From Lichenostomus cassidix (lineage: Eukaryota; Chordata; Aves; Passeriformes; Meliphagidae), in assembly GCA_008360975.2 (NCBI GenBank), contig CM039181.1, positions 9,780,380 to 9,844,379 on the forward strand: a stretch of 64,000 nucleotides of DNA, in the 5' to 3' direction. Each line of letters begins with the position of its first letter. Within the stretch, counting starts at the first letter, position 1. The translations under genes and the position numbers were made by a program. This document shows, piece by piece, positions 1 through 12,643 of this stretch. The notes below the pieces were generated by a model. The model did no database searches and was not told where the DNA came from. It saw only the letters and a list, made by a program, of their open reading frames with translations.

Positions 1-1649
1 TGGCTCCAAGGAGAGCTGGAATGGCTTTTGTGTTATTTTAAAGTGCAGCAAACAATATCCTTTTCCTTGGGCAGCATAAAATACTGTACTTGGCATACAA
101 AAGACTTTTTGACTGAGAAAAAGGACCCAAAATTTCTCTGTTTAGTGCTTCAAGCCTTTTCAATGCCTGTGGCCATCCAGGCAGCTGCACTACTTTAACA
201 GAGCAGTGAAGGAAGAGAAACTGGAAAAAACGTAACTGAAATATGAGTAAATGACCTAATCTGCAAGACACATCTGTAGCAAGCCTGGTTTCAATGCCAG
301 TAAGGTCCAAGACAAGTTTCATCTTCACAGCAAGAAACAGAACATTTTTAGTCAGTATTACAAAGCATGAGCACTTTGCAAGTTCATATACTTAAAACAT
401 GTTGCCCGTAATTGGGTCAAGTGAATATTTATGCCACATTATTTTTTTCCCCTAAGTTTCTGAAAAATCTTGCAAAGTCCAAAGCCTTCTTTTTGCATTT
501 TCTGATAGAGAAAAGACAGAATGAGAAGTTTGGGTTGCCCTACACCTTCCTTTCTCAAGCAAAAGACAAATGTATCATTCTTACTTCTTGATTAAGTTTT
601 ATTACCTGGGTCATTGTTGTGGCTTTCAAGTCTAATTTAATTCACCCCAAAATCAAATGAGAAAGCAAAATCTGACCTTTACACAGCCTGAAAAAAACTA
701 TCCCTGGCAGGCTGAAGCACAGAGACAGGAGCAAATACCTTTATCTGTTCCACAATTTGCAGAAACACACCCTTTGCAGCCTGCAGTGCCTGCCTGGCAA
801 TTCTGAAAATCCAAATCCTGCATGGTACTGCTGCTACTTGTACCAGACTGGGGGATAAGATCCACAAGGAATACATTTAGATAGAAATTCTGACCCATAA
901 AGTCACTATCCTACTCCACAGGTCTGTTCTCTGCCAAGTGCAACTGGTCCAAGTCTGTCATCATGTGTCCCATCTGCCTCTCCAGTGACCTCGTACCGGC
1001 AGCCTCAGGCCGGTAAATCCCCCAGGAGCTTGTTCCAGGAAGGACCTCTCATGCTGCATGTGGAGAGGGCAGATGGGATTTGCAGCGAGCCACAGCTTGA
1101 TCATCCTGAGAAAATGCCACTCCTTAGCCAGCCCCTCTCCTTGAACACATCTATGGGGAGCCCAAAAAGCCCCTAAAGGAGAGGAACAGCCCTGCTCAGC
1201 CTCACAGGGGCTTTACAGGCTGTGAAAGAATCAAATGCTACATGAATGACATCCAAGAGTCACAGGCACAGCCTTTGTTAGTGCTGAATGCAATGATGAT
1301 GATTTGAAAAAGCCAAATTTTACACTAAGAATCTGACTGAAGGGATTTGGACCTGATTAGAGGGTTTAAGCTAGGAGATGTTCCTTACAGTAACCCAATC
1401 TAGTTCAGTGAGACTATCTAGATCAAACCCGTATTACTATTTTATTTCCACAGTGGGACTGCACTACCAAACATACTGACTTGAGCTGGCCACAAAGAAA
1501 AGTGCTGGCAAAAACTACTCTGAAATAATTTTAGTCATGCAAAATGCCTATGCTGCTCTGGTATGTTCCATCAAGAAACAGTTCACAAGGCTCTGCCTTG
1601 AAGGTTACCCTTATTACTTACATGTACAAAAACCAGCACTCAGCGTGAA
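1..1649. other. AT-rich single-copy DNA, no gene recognised
   Basis: I see no exon, RNA gene or mobile element here. Open frames are short, unrelated to any family I know, and occur on both strands. CpG dinucleotides are scarce, as expected of methylated vertebrate intergenic or intronic DNA. Confidence 0.6.
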
Positions 1650-1702
1650 CCATCTGTATTTTAAATACAGGGGACTGAGGCATAGTGAAAAAATGATGTC
1701 CA
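1650..1702 (+). repeat. Possible MIR/CORE-SINE relic
   Basis: A stretch around 1655-1700 resembles the core of ancient MIR-type SINEs: an ATCTGTATTTTA block, then GGGACTGAGGCATAG, against the familiar ATTTTACAGATG...AACTGAGGCACAG core. Only about 45 bases match by eye. There is no visible tRNA-like head or LINE-derived tail, so chance similarity is possible. Confidence 0.3.
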
Positions 1703-4700
1703 TCCTCTCCTAAGAAACAGTGCAAAAAACTATCCAAAGTAAATAAACTGTTTGTGAACTATTACACATCGTGCTTTTACTTGCAGTTAAATGTTTCTTT
1801 CCTAATCCTTTTAGGACCAGAATATCATTAGTCTAATTGAAGATTGTGTGCCTTTATTTCCTCCTTCCCCTCGGAGCAAGGCCACACCAATCAGTGCGTG
1901 CTCATCCTGCAGATCAGTCTCAGTGCTTTCCTCAGCAGCTGGATGTTGGCTTCAGCACTGAGCTCCACTCAGCTGCTCTGCTCCTTGCCTCTGAAATGCA
2001 GCACGCCAATCACTTGCACTGCTCACGAGAATTAGCACAACACAAGTCTATTTAGAAACTAAACACTGTGTTATCTGCAATGATTTGGAGATGGAGTAAG
2101 CTGATATGTGTTTTAGGAACCTTTCTTGCTGCACAGTAGTTCATGATAACACCCACCTCACAGCTCATTAGCAAATCAAAATATTATACTGTATAAATAC
2201 TACTTTGCTCTTTTCCTTTCTACAGAAGCCCCAGGTCTCAGAAGCCTCCATTACCGAGCACACGTGATTGGTTATATTGGAACATTGTAGGAAATGGAAA
2301 GCAGCCCTGACTGTCCAAAACCAGCAGAATGGAAGCCAGTATATTGTATACCTTGGTCCTCTCTCTAGAGCAGTATTCCCAGCCAGCCTCCAGACATTTC
2401 ACACTGCAGTACCTACTGGCAGAACACAAAGAAACTCTACACGGCATGAGGCTGTGCATGGACTGTCAGTCCTTCTGTGCTGGGCTGATCCCTTTCTCTC
2501 GCTCTGTCCTGCAGAAAACAATGTAACCCACTATAAATCCAGACAGCACTACTGCAAGCTTCCACCAGAAATCCAAACACGAGCAGGGGAAACCTGGCAA
2601 AGAGCTGGAGCCAGAGATGTAAATGTTTAACTGCAAGAGAAGGACATGAAGGGATGTGCAGCTGTTTTGCTGCACAGCTTCTCCAAGGGGGAATTGGAGA
2701 GCACAGAGGAGGACCACGTTCTCACTTCCAGTTGAGATAAACATCTTGTAACAGAAATTCATTTTAAACAGGAAGGCAGAGCATTAGGACACGACCTTTA
2801 TTTCAGTGTGAAGGCAAGGCACCCCAGCTCCCTGCACTGCAGACATCCAGGAGAGATCCACACTGCTCCACTGCTCTGTTATTACAGGTGGGCTGGATTT
2901 TAGATCCAACGAGGAAGGTGTAGTTTTATGGCCCTGTGGAAAAATCTTTAAAATGCTGGTGGGTAGATGTCTAATGATGCCAGACTGGTGCTGCAAAACG
3001 TCATTATGAAGATAAAGCACTGAAGAAAAAGTCTGTGGGCCAATGAATAAGCATTTAGGCAAATAATTCTAAACCGTACATGCAGATTTGGTGTCATTAC
3101 ACTGCTATTACAGATGCCTATCCTGCTTTTCTTCTTTTAAAAGGGTGCAATTCTGAAGTGTTATCATTAAGTTTCTAGCTGGAAGCCAACCAAACTTGAA
3201 AGACACCAACAAAAGACACTGGAAGATTAATTTACAGAGAAAATCTGCAGATTTTGAGAAGCCACAATCTACTTGTAGCTTGAAAGATGAAACACACTTC
3301 TTGTTTGTATCACAACCCCTATGTTTCCCATATGGATATATATGTGAAGACAAATTTTTACTGTGGGAAACTATCAGATATCACTGTGTATTAATTGGCA
3401 AGTAAATATTTGTAGTAATTTCTTATAAAAACTGAAGTAGGTCAAAGACTAAAAGGTGGTAAGTTTGAACTTTTGTATTCTGAGACAGTTTATAAGTGGA
3501 TCTCCTGCACAGAGCTGAATGCTTTGAAACCTTTGAAAGGGATACCAGCAAGTTTTCTAGATTGGCTCTCCAACATTGGCATTTCCAGCATGACCAGTGA
3601 TTTTTAAACCTTGGCTCACAATCTTTAAAAAAAATTGTAGTATCTATACAATACACAATAGAATCTGGTAATTCTGCAGGGGAAAAAACCTCAACTGTAC
3701 AAATACATAAAATGTGAAATTCTTCCTTGTTGTGAAAGGAAGATTTCCCATCACTAAAAGCCTTAAGTGGACCCTCATCCTTAGCTCACAATTCCTTTCC
3801 ATCAGGAGGAGACTGAGGAACCCCTCAAGAGGTTAGTTCAGGCTTAGAAAACAATTCATTCCAACACCAACTGCAGAAAAGTAAAGCTCTGGAACAATTC
3901 TGAAAGCTTGAGAACATTTTCTTTGAAGAAGCATCAGACACAACCATGACTTGGAAATCTGAACTGTACCAAACTAGAAAAGATCTTTTGTAGTATTTAA
4001 CAACCTGGAAAAATGCTAATGCTGAATTTTATTTTTGAAAACTGCAAATACTCTTTAGTGAAAAGCAGGTATAGTACTTCTGGTGAGACAGATATGCTGT
4101 GCTTTGTGAGGTTCTAGAATTTTCAGATAGGTCACTCATGCAAACGTGATTTTTACTAGAAAGTTTTTTTTCATTCTGGAATACTTTTATTGCCATTTGG
4201 TTTTCCTCAATAATAACATGTGCAAAACAAATATTTCCTGTGACTCTAGGAACTGCTTCAGACACTGAGACTGAGACTGCAATCCATATCCATAACACAT
4301 TCCACTGAAATCTCAGATCCAAAAGCATACATGAACTTGAAAATCAAAACTAGTGCTACTCTCTCATCAGATCAAAAGCAAATAATTAGGAACATGTTTT
4401 AGAGCACCTGTCTGGCACCTCATTGAAAAATGGGGTACAGATTTTTAACTTCAAACAAAACCCAGTTTTACACGATTCTAAGCAGGCACAGGAATTACAT
4501 GGGAGCTTCTGCTGATTTTCAGTTGACTTCCAACTGAGAACACGTGAGAAGTGAAGCGACCAGGCCTGCCATGTCCTACCTATGAACTTTTGAAAAGAGT
4601 GTATTTTTTACACACAGTTCTAGTAGGGAAAAAACAAGAAAAAAATCCAAATCTAAAGAATACTCAACTGCTGGGAACCTATTTGTAAGCATTTTGTCAG

Positions 4701-5830
4701 CAATTATATCAGCATCAACTTCTGATTAAAAATTCAGGAAAAAGTAGAAGAAAAGAAGGTATGAAAAAGACTTTGGGAAACACATAAAACTCACAAAGTT
4801 TTCCTTACTTAATTAAAGAATGGTGCTGGCTGGCATTGCCAAGATCTGCAGTGCCTCTATCATGTCTGATTTTGCTGTAAAATTCTGATTTTACTTTTGT
4901 TTTGTGAAGTTCACTGTTCCTGGTTAAAAGGTTTTTCTTCCTAAGAGATTCATCTTCTATTTATATGCAGATGAAAATGTTCTAACTTGAGATAGTTAGG
5001 CTCATTAATAGAGACCAGAGACATTTAAAAAAGGGGTGCCTGTTTAGGGCAGAAAACTAGTACAGTCCATCTGCAGTTTAACAAATCAATAGGATCCTAG
5101 TGCAAGGTATATAAAACTGGATTTTCTTTTAGTTGTAGGCTGGCTTTCAGGTTATAAACATTATACACTCCTTTTTTTCTTCTTTTATCTTTTTTTTTTG
5201 AGATTTAATAGATCCAGGCCAGTCTAGTCAGGTGAGAAGCAGCAAAGAGAAGACTGAAAAATGAGAATTTCAGTTAAGCCCCAAAACATATTAATAAAGG
5301 TATGATCTTTATTAAAAAAAAATAAATGTTCATTCATACATAATGTATGTATGTATGTTTTAGATTGTTCTGTATTTCTGGTAATAACTGTGGTTATTGC
5401 ACAGAGAACAGTAATTTGTCCAAACCAAACCATAAATAATTAAGGCCAGGATTTTGACATCGGATCTGTGTGGGTGGATTTTTGCACCCCCGCGGATTCA
5501 ACGGCAGGATCAAAGATTAGGAAAGCCAGAAATACACTCAGAATGTGAATATTGCTCAAGTCCATCACCTGGCATTTCCAGTGCAGGGAAGGGTCTGCTT
5601 TCACTGCCACCCTGTGACCCGAGGGCTGGACAGACACATTTGCAGAGCAGCAAAGCACAGCACTCTTGTCCCAGCTGCCACAGCAGCCAATTCCTACCCA
5701 TCCATCTCCTCCAGTTACCAGGCTGAGCTAAGCAAACACTTAGAGTTTCACTTCTCCTGACTATTCTAATAATATAAGTTTAGCCCAAACCACTCTTCTC
5801 AAGATATATATCAAGCTTATATTATAAACT
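1703..5830. other. AT-rich single-copy DNA, no gene recognised
   Basis: Four kilobases with no supportable gene. ORFs of 60-120 codons at 2.2-3.1 kb overlap one another on both strands and lack recognisable domains. A slightly GC-richer patch lies at about 1.85-2.05 kb and another at 2.3-2.7 kb. Neither contains clustered CpGs or a repeat I can name. Confidence 0.6.
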
Positions 5831-5833
5831 CTA

Positions 5834-5849
5834 TTTTTTTTTTTTTTTT
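5834..5849. repeat. Poly(T) tract, 16 bases
   Basis: An uninterrupted run of 16 T. I could not find flanking target-site duplications or a retroposed body, so I read it as a simple homopolymer. Confidence 0.95.
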
Positions 5850-7248
5850 ACTTCCTAACAAATAGTGTTTATTTTCATCTCAGCTACTCTGAAAGTAATC
5901 AGGGAAAATCTCCACTGGTTGCAGGTGTTTATGGTGTGGGGCAAGGGCAGATCTGCTGCTGCTGCTGAGGAAATCACGGACAGCTGTCACACCAAATTCA
6001 CTCAATGCCATCGAATCCCCTCGTTTCCCTTGGTACAAGAGAACTTGTTGCAGTAACATTTGGGAGTCTTGACTTAAATCATCACCAAAATACAGCTCCC
6101 ATTCATATGGAATAAAAGGGAAAATACTACGGCTGACATTACGGACAGAATCAGCCCAGATGATGTTCCCCCGTTGCCTTAATTTGTGGGAGAAATTCAA
6201 AGCTTATCAACAATTCAGCTGATTTCCATGGAAACAGGATTTCGACTTGTGAATCAAAACTGCATGAGGAGGGCCAAAAATGCCAACCACGAATTAAAAA
6301 AATATTTTTTCCACATTGGGATTCTCAAAATAAGAGGCAAAGAGTTGAACAGGATAGAAATAATGAATTCACAAGGGATTTATTTTTCATCATCCACATT
6401 ATCTTTTTCTTGTATAGTGCACATCTACCTATATATGCCTATGTTTTGAATATTTCATTACATGCCCTAAATATCAACCTATTTTCATGGTTTTAGTATC
6501 TCTAATATTTTAAAAGCAGAAAGTACGTGGAGAAGACACACCAGCATTTAGTTCAGCATCTCAGCATGGGCCAGTCACGATCTGGACTTAAACTAAACTC
6601 TGCTTAAATTCTGTTTAGGGCAATAGCTAAATACATTTTTACTGAGTATCCCAGTGGAAACATTACCAACAGCATTCTCTGCTTCAGAATTATCACTTCT
6701 CCTGAATACCCACAAAAAATGGATGATTATTCCCCTGGAACACATTGGGAATATGTGATTTCTCTAAGCAAACAAGGCTCACTGTTGTACTTTTGTCTTT
6801 GCAGTAACTCGGGCTTTTGCAAGAAATACTTGCAGTAACATTTAATATTGGCAGTGACAAAGCTACGTAAGAACTAGATTATTTTGTAATTTTCAGTATT
6901 TCAGTGTAGGAGGTTTTATAGTCCTCTTTCAGCTTACACAATTTTTCATAATCTACAAAACAAACCCAAAAGTGCAAATATCCAGTTCAGCCCCAAGGAT
7001 ACAGTGCAGCATGTGATGTTCTGCATTACACCGAAACTGCCGAATTTTTTAACATCTGACTGTCTAGGAAGAGCTGTTTCAGATCACATAACTTGGAGAA
7101 ATTTTAAATTCTCGATAAAGATTTTGCCGTGTTAAGGGTATGACACAGCTCATATTTTAAATTTATGAAAATAGGAGAAAAAGTTTAGCAGCTTCATTTT
7201 TCAGCTCTGAAAATAATGAACAGATTTCCTTCCAAACTGAAGAGTAGC

Positions 7249-7290
7249 AAAAAAAAAAAAAAACAAAAACCCCAACCAAAAAAACCCCAA
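7249..7290. repeat. A-rich low-complexity tract
   Basis: Fifteen consecutive A are followed by alternating A runs and CCCC/CCAACC blocks. This is low-complexity sequence with no retroposon body attached that I can recognise. Confidence 0.9.
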
Positions 7291-10200
7291 TAGCTTTAAT
7301 TTAAATTACTGGGAGTCCTTTGATTCCATCCTATGTCAATTTCATCCAGCACATCGGTGGTGGTTTGTTAATTTGTTTTTTTCTTCCAAATATCTTTATT
7401 ATTTGATCAGATCTTGAAGACGGCTGAATATTTATCCATTAATTTCTCAATTTTATGCCTAATTTTCTCTTTGAACAAATAGCATGCACTGCAGATATAT
7501 ACTGAATATAGAAGAATACTTCAGAATTGTGTATTTGTTCTGCTGGGGTTTATTTATTCTTTCTACATAAGCCTGGGGTTAAGAAACCTTCAAAGCACTC
7601 CCAAAATAAAACAGAGATGTTACATGTAACTTTTTAAGTCAAGGAATCATGGTTTCCTAAAGATAGCTTCTAATGAAAGCCAGGGGTTTTTTTACACCAC
7701 CTTTACTGATGCAATTATATTTAATCACTGTTAAGAGTCAAGATTTTTAGCAGCTAGATGAAGTATACTGGATTAGCTTAATAGCCATATCTTTCTCAGA
7801 CTTTTTAAAACCTGTTTTTCTTTCCATTGAAGCAGAGAGCGAGGGGATTGGAAACTTCCAGTGATTCTTTTGTAGACTAAAGTGGTTTAACTGTGTCTGC
7901 TCATATAAGAAGACAACTCTAATTCTCACGGGTCAAGAAAGAGAACAAACAAAAACTACACTCCCTCTCTACATTAGACAGAAGCACATATTCTCAACAA
8001 GAAAACAGGACAGAAAACATTAGCTGCTGTACCAAAATATACAGGCATAAAATAAAATCCTTCAGCAAACTTGAGACCCAAATCTCTTCAAAGTTTTATG
8101 AAAAAGAGAGCCCATGCATTTAGAGCTAAACTGGATGAATCCATCACTTGACTCAATACCCCAAGGAAAATGCGGCACGTAGTATATTAAGTTAATAAAA
8201 ACCAAACAAATGTACAGCTAATAAGTCTGAAAATTCAAACCTTAAGTTCCTCATTATAAAAGCCACAAGTGACTTTCTAAGCAGGACTACCCAAACCACC
8301 ATGCTGTGTCCCTCGGGACAATCAGTTTTCCTTCTCATCTTCTTTGCTGCTTTTGTACTGATGTATAAAAGTTTAGTTGTCTGGGGCTCAACCACTTTCA
8401 GGCAGCTTTGAGCAGTCACCAGCCCAGTGATGAGATGACCATAGGTGATGAAAGGACAAGGTTAACTCACAGTTTTGGAGTTAGTGTTGGTGTTTCATGT
8501 GCCACATGATGAATAACAACATGAGAGGCCCCTATTCTTCTGAAATATAATTGGCTTTTCTTTAGAGAACGGCTTAGAGAAACACAAAAAACGGGGTAAC
8601 ATTCAGGTCATGCTCAGACAGATTGACTTCCTGGTGCCTCTTTCAAACCACATCTTCCTCCTTCTCCTCTCTCGGAACCGCAAATGGGTCACTGCAACCT
8701 TCCTTCTGACAGTCGTGCCTTCCATGCAACCATTTGGTGACTAACTCGAGATTGCTAACCCAGAGACACCTAAAGGCTTGCCCTTTGATTCCCTTTTCCT
8801 TCAGACATGCTGACTGCAGAGCAGCCTGGTGATTTGTGCACCTCACCAATGCTCATCACTGCCCTGTGCCTTCCCTCTGCCTCCTGCACCGCTGGGGAGG
8901 AGGGCAGAGCCTGCAAGGCTCCAGCCAGACACAGCCCTGCTGCTGGCTGCTGAACCAAACCCTTCCCACCACCCCACATCTTACTTCATTTCCATGCATT
9001 GCTCACATCCATCCCTCTCTTCCCTCCCTCCTGGACTCTCCTGTGGCCTGAAAGAGTTGCTGTTGTTTTGCTCCTTTCCCTGGACAGTTCAGCTGCTCTT
9101 GTTCTTTGATTCATTTCTTTAGGGTTAGATGTCTTTTTCTCAGCAATTCCTCCTGTAAACTGGAATCACATGTCTCACAAATGATCCTGTCTCTAATTAG
9201 GAGATCTTTTATGTCTCTAACGTACATGTGCATGCCAGAATTTTCCACCACACAATGCAAGCATCTATCCCCTTCTCTGCTTCTTGCTTTTGGGATTTAG
9301 AGAAAAGTATCCCTCTGCTACCTCCTGTACATTTTCCTCAAATATTTTTCCCAGCTGTTTCAGGGTTTGTGTATTCATTCCTGGCAACGTTATTTCACTC
9401 CTTCATTTTGTTGGTGAAAACGTAAGAAAGCTGTACCTTCATCTTGTCATTTTTATCCCCTTTGTCAGGCTCATGCACAGACACAGCTCTTCCACATGCG
9501 CCTGAAATCTTGGTCTGGCAGTTTTGCACTCTGAGGGGTCTGGCTCCTTGCAGGGGGTTTACTCTGCCCATTTCTAGGTGCTGTTAATCAGATTTTTTTC
9601 TCTCCGTGGGTCTCTCAGCCTGCCTGATGCTAACCATGTTTCCATGCACACCATGCTAGGTAAATAACAGAAGGGCTCCATATTTTTGCAGCAAACTTTA
9701 ATATGGGCATTCAGAGAGCTTTTACTACGTATAATCTGTGGATATCTCAGTCAGGTACAAGGAGAGTAAAATATCCTGTGTTTCAAACTATGCTCCGCTT
9801 TCTAAGTTCCAGTTGGGTTGCCACAGCACTGTGACAGGAGGTTGCTCTCACAAGTTTGGCAGACATTTCCAAATCTCCTGAAGTATTCTCCCCCACCTCC
9901 CTCCTGCCTAAGTAGTGAATTTCTTTTCTTAGACTTCTAACAGCCACGTTTAGGAAAACGACAACATTCTTGAATGGCAAGTTTTCTAAGAAGTGATGGT
10001 GTCAGTCAGTCCCAACTGCAGATAAACATTCTTGCTTGAAAAATTCTAGCGGCAATGCTTGAACCTAACAAATCACCCAGCAAAATTACTTCTCTCTTCT
10101 GCAGCACAGCTCCTTGACTCTACAGCAGACACAACCTGTCTCTCCATTAATTCATGCTTCTAAGAGCCTCTAAGCTCCATAAATGAAGGGAAGCTATGTT

Positions 10201-11600
10201 TCAATCAAGTACATAAGCTCTGATAAACAGTCAGAGGCTCTGGGATAACGCTCATCCCCCCAGGAGCAGAGCACCCCACATCCCTGCTGCTGCCAGGGGC
10301 CCTGGCAGGCAGCAGCTCCTCACTGTCCCAGGCTGAGAAGCTCCACGGAGTCTCCAGCACAGATGCACCTGCCTGAGGCATCCTGGTGCTCTCTGACCTG
10401 CAGCCTCAGCTCGGGGCTGGAGGAGGCCAGAAAGGATTCCCAGGGCAGGCAGTGCTTCCAGGCAGGTCCAGCAGGCTGCACCACCCAAAGGGACACAGCA
10501 CCCTAAGGGGCACACACAGGAACACAACAGGGCTGCACCTCAGAGGACTGAAAACTCCCTTACAGCACTTTAGGAGAGCAAGTGGAAACCCTGCAAACGA
10601 GGATGTCAGGATTTAAATCGTTCTGTGGGGTCACTGTTTGCTTCATTTGGCCACTAACACCACCAAGCCACACCACCAAACGACACATCCCGCAGAACAA
10701 ACTGCTGGGATTCAATCTGCTGCTGCCTCCCTGGGAAGCCTCCATGACAGCAAATTTTAAGAGCTGAGTTCTAAGATTTGGGACTGATGCAGGCCTTTCT
10801 TTTTGCAAATGCAATTTTAAGGCTCGATTTAATTGTTGCTAAAAATAAGGTAATAGAAGGGTTCCGGTCTTGCACTATAATGAACTGCAGGCTCAGTTGT
10901 TTGAAGAAGGAAAATTGCATTGATGAGACTGGATCAAAGACAAACAAAAAATCAGTTATTTCCTCTTGAGGGTAAAAGATTTGGGAGGCTCATGCTTTTT
11001 CAAGCAGCCCTTACTGTGGTTTAGAGGCAGAAAGATCTTGCAGTCAGATACGATTTATTAACAAAACAACAAGAAAAAAAAGAGAACTGGGCACATGAAA
11101 ACTCCAGTGTCAGAAGAGACTCAAAGAAAACCAAACATAGTAGTTCCTATTACAAAGTGGAACATGAGCCCAAGCTTGCTTTGTTTCAGAAATGAGCTGC
11201 GACGCAGACAAGCGAATGGCATTTGTAACAGCTACAACTGTCTGCCATCCCCAGGCAGGAAACCTCCTGCTAAACTTCAGAGGCACCACCATTTCTAATT
11301 CCTTGCCAACATATACACTCGTCATGACTGTTGGGATGCCAACCATTTTATGACAGAATCCAAACAGCAAGAATTTTTAATCCAGGGAATACTCAAAGCA
11401 AGTCATGTCAGACCCAGCGCCTGATTCCAAAGTCTGAGAATAATACAAGGCACAGCCATTACAATCAAAGCTAACATATACTTAAAATTATTTATTCTTT
11501 CATGCTTTTTTTAAATGACTGTTTATTGTAGCCAGTTTACTAAATCTGAATTTTGTGGACACACAAGTCACTATTTCCCTGCCCAATAGTAATGAAATTT

Positions 11601-11634
11601 AAAAAAACAAAACAAAATAAAACAAAACAAAACA
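11601..11634. repeat. (AAAAC)n microsatellite
   Basis: About six imperfect AAAAC/AAAAT pentamer units follow a run of seven A. No adjacent LINE or SINE sequence is evident. Confidence 0.93.
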
Positions 11635-12378
11635 GGGCAGAGAGGCCAGGTAATTGCTTGAACCCACCCAGGTTGTACAAAACCAGTTTTATAGATGCAT
11701 GTCCTGATTACATCAACCACCTCAGAGCACTAAACTTGCCTGTGATTTGTGAAGCTCTTCCAAAGAGAGCTGAGTGGTCACATGGTATTGATTAATCATG
11801 TCAGGCTGCTAAACCGTATCGAGAAATGGGAGAAAGACACACTGTGCTCTCTTTGAACTACTATCCAAAAGCAGTATTTGTATCAGTGCCGCATGAACCT
11901 ATGAATTTAGGGCAGTCTGTGTGCCTGTGACCAGCAGTCCCACATATACACTGGAAACGTGTCCTTAAAACTTACTTTTCAACAGCGGTGAGCACTCTGC
12001 AGTTTTCACACAGCAGACGCAGATCACTTCCACAAAACAAAAATTAAAAACCCTTCAACAAAATATAAATATAATATCCTGAGTATCACATGCCTAGATT
12101 TAATCAAAGAATATCAGATATATCTGCAAAAGGGCTCCACTGTCTTCTTTTAACATTCCACGTTATCCTATTTTGCTACTCATCTCAAGAATTGCTACAA
12201 TTCCCTGACAGACACATTGGGCTGGAAGTGCCTGAAGTCTCTGAAAATGTGAGACGAGGGAGACAATGACCTCAGAACTGGTGGGGCTTTACTCAGCGTC
12301 TGAACTGGGTTTCTTAAAAGCCAATGTCCCTCCTCTCAGGCCGCCTGAAGAAAGAGAAGTGACAGGAAAAGAGAGAAA

Positions 12379-12643
12379 GGCTTCACACTGACAGAGGGCA
12401 GGGATAGATGGGATATTGTAAAGAAATTCTTCCCTGTGAGGGTTTGAGGCCCTGGCACAGGGTGCCCAGAGAAGCTGTGGCTGCCCCTGCATCCCTGCGA
12501 GTGTCCATGGCCAGGTTGGACAGGCTTGGAGCAGCCTGGGACAGTGCAAAGTGTCCCTGTCTGTGGCAGGGGTGGCACTGGATGAGCTTTAAGGTCCTTC
12601 CAACCCAAACCATTCCACAGTTCTGTGATTCTGTGGTTCTGTG
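12379..12643 (+). mobile_element. CR1 non-LTR retrotransposon, 3' fragment
   Basis: This is a 5'-truncated copy of the avian LINE CR1, matching its 3' end in sense orientation. Visible landmarks in order are a block ending GACAGAGGGCAGGG, GGGATATTGTAAAGAAATTC, TTCTTCCCTGTGAGGGT, GAGGCCCTGGCACAGG, CCCAGAGAAGCTGTGGCTGC, GGCCAGGTTGGACAGGCTTG and CTTTAAGGTCCTTCCAACC. It finishes with three tandem 8-mers TTCTGTG(A/G/T) at 12621-12644, the terminal microsatellite typical of CR1. CR1 copies are usually severely 5'-truncated and lack a poly(A) tail, as here. The fragment carries only the last part of the reverse-transcriptase ORF and the 3' UTR, so it is dead. Open frames on both strands across it are shadows of the repeat. 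The good match to the remembered consensus suggests a moderately young insertion of the kind common in passerines, but I cannot assign the subfamily. Confidence 0.93.

Larger units (their letters stand above)
5850..12378. other. AT-rich single-copy DNA with simple repeats
   Basis: No gene is recognisable. The stretch contains an A-rich tract at 7249-7290 (15 A followed by AAAAACCCC-like runs) and an AAAAC-type microsatellite at 11601-11634. GC-richer patches at about 8.85-9.05 kb and 10.25-10.53 kb hold open frames on both strands with no recognisable domain and few CpGs. Confidence 0.6.
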
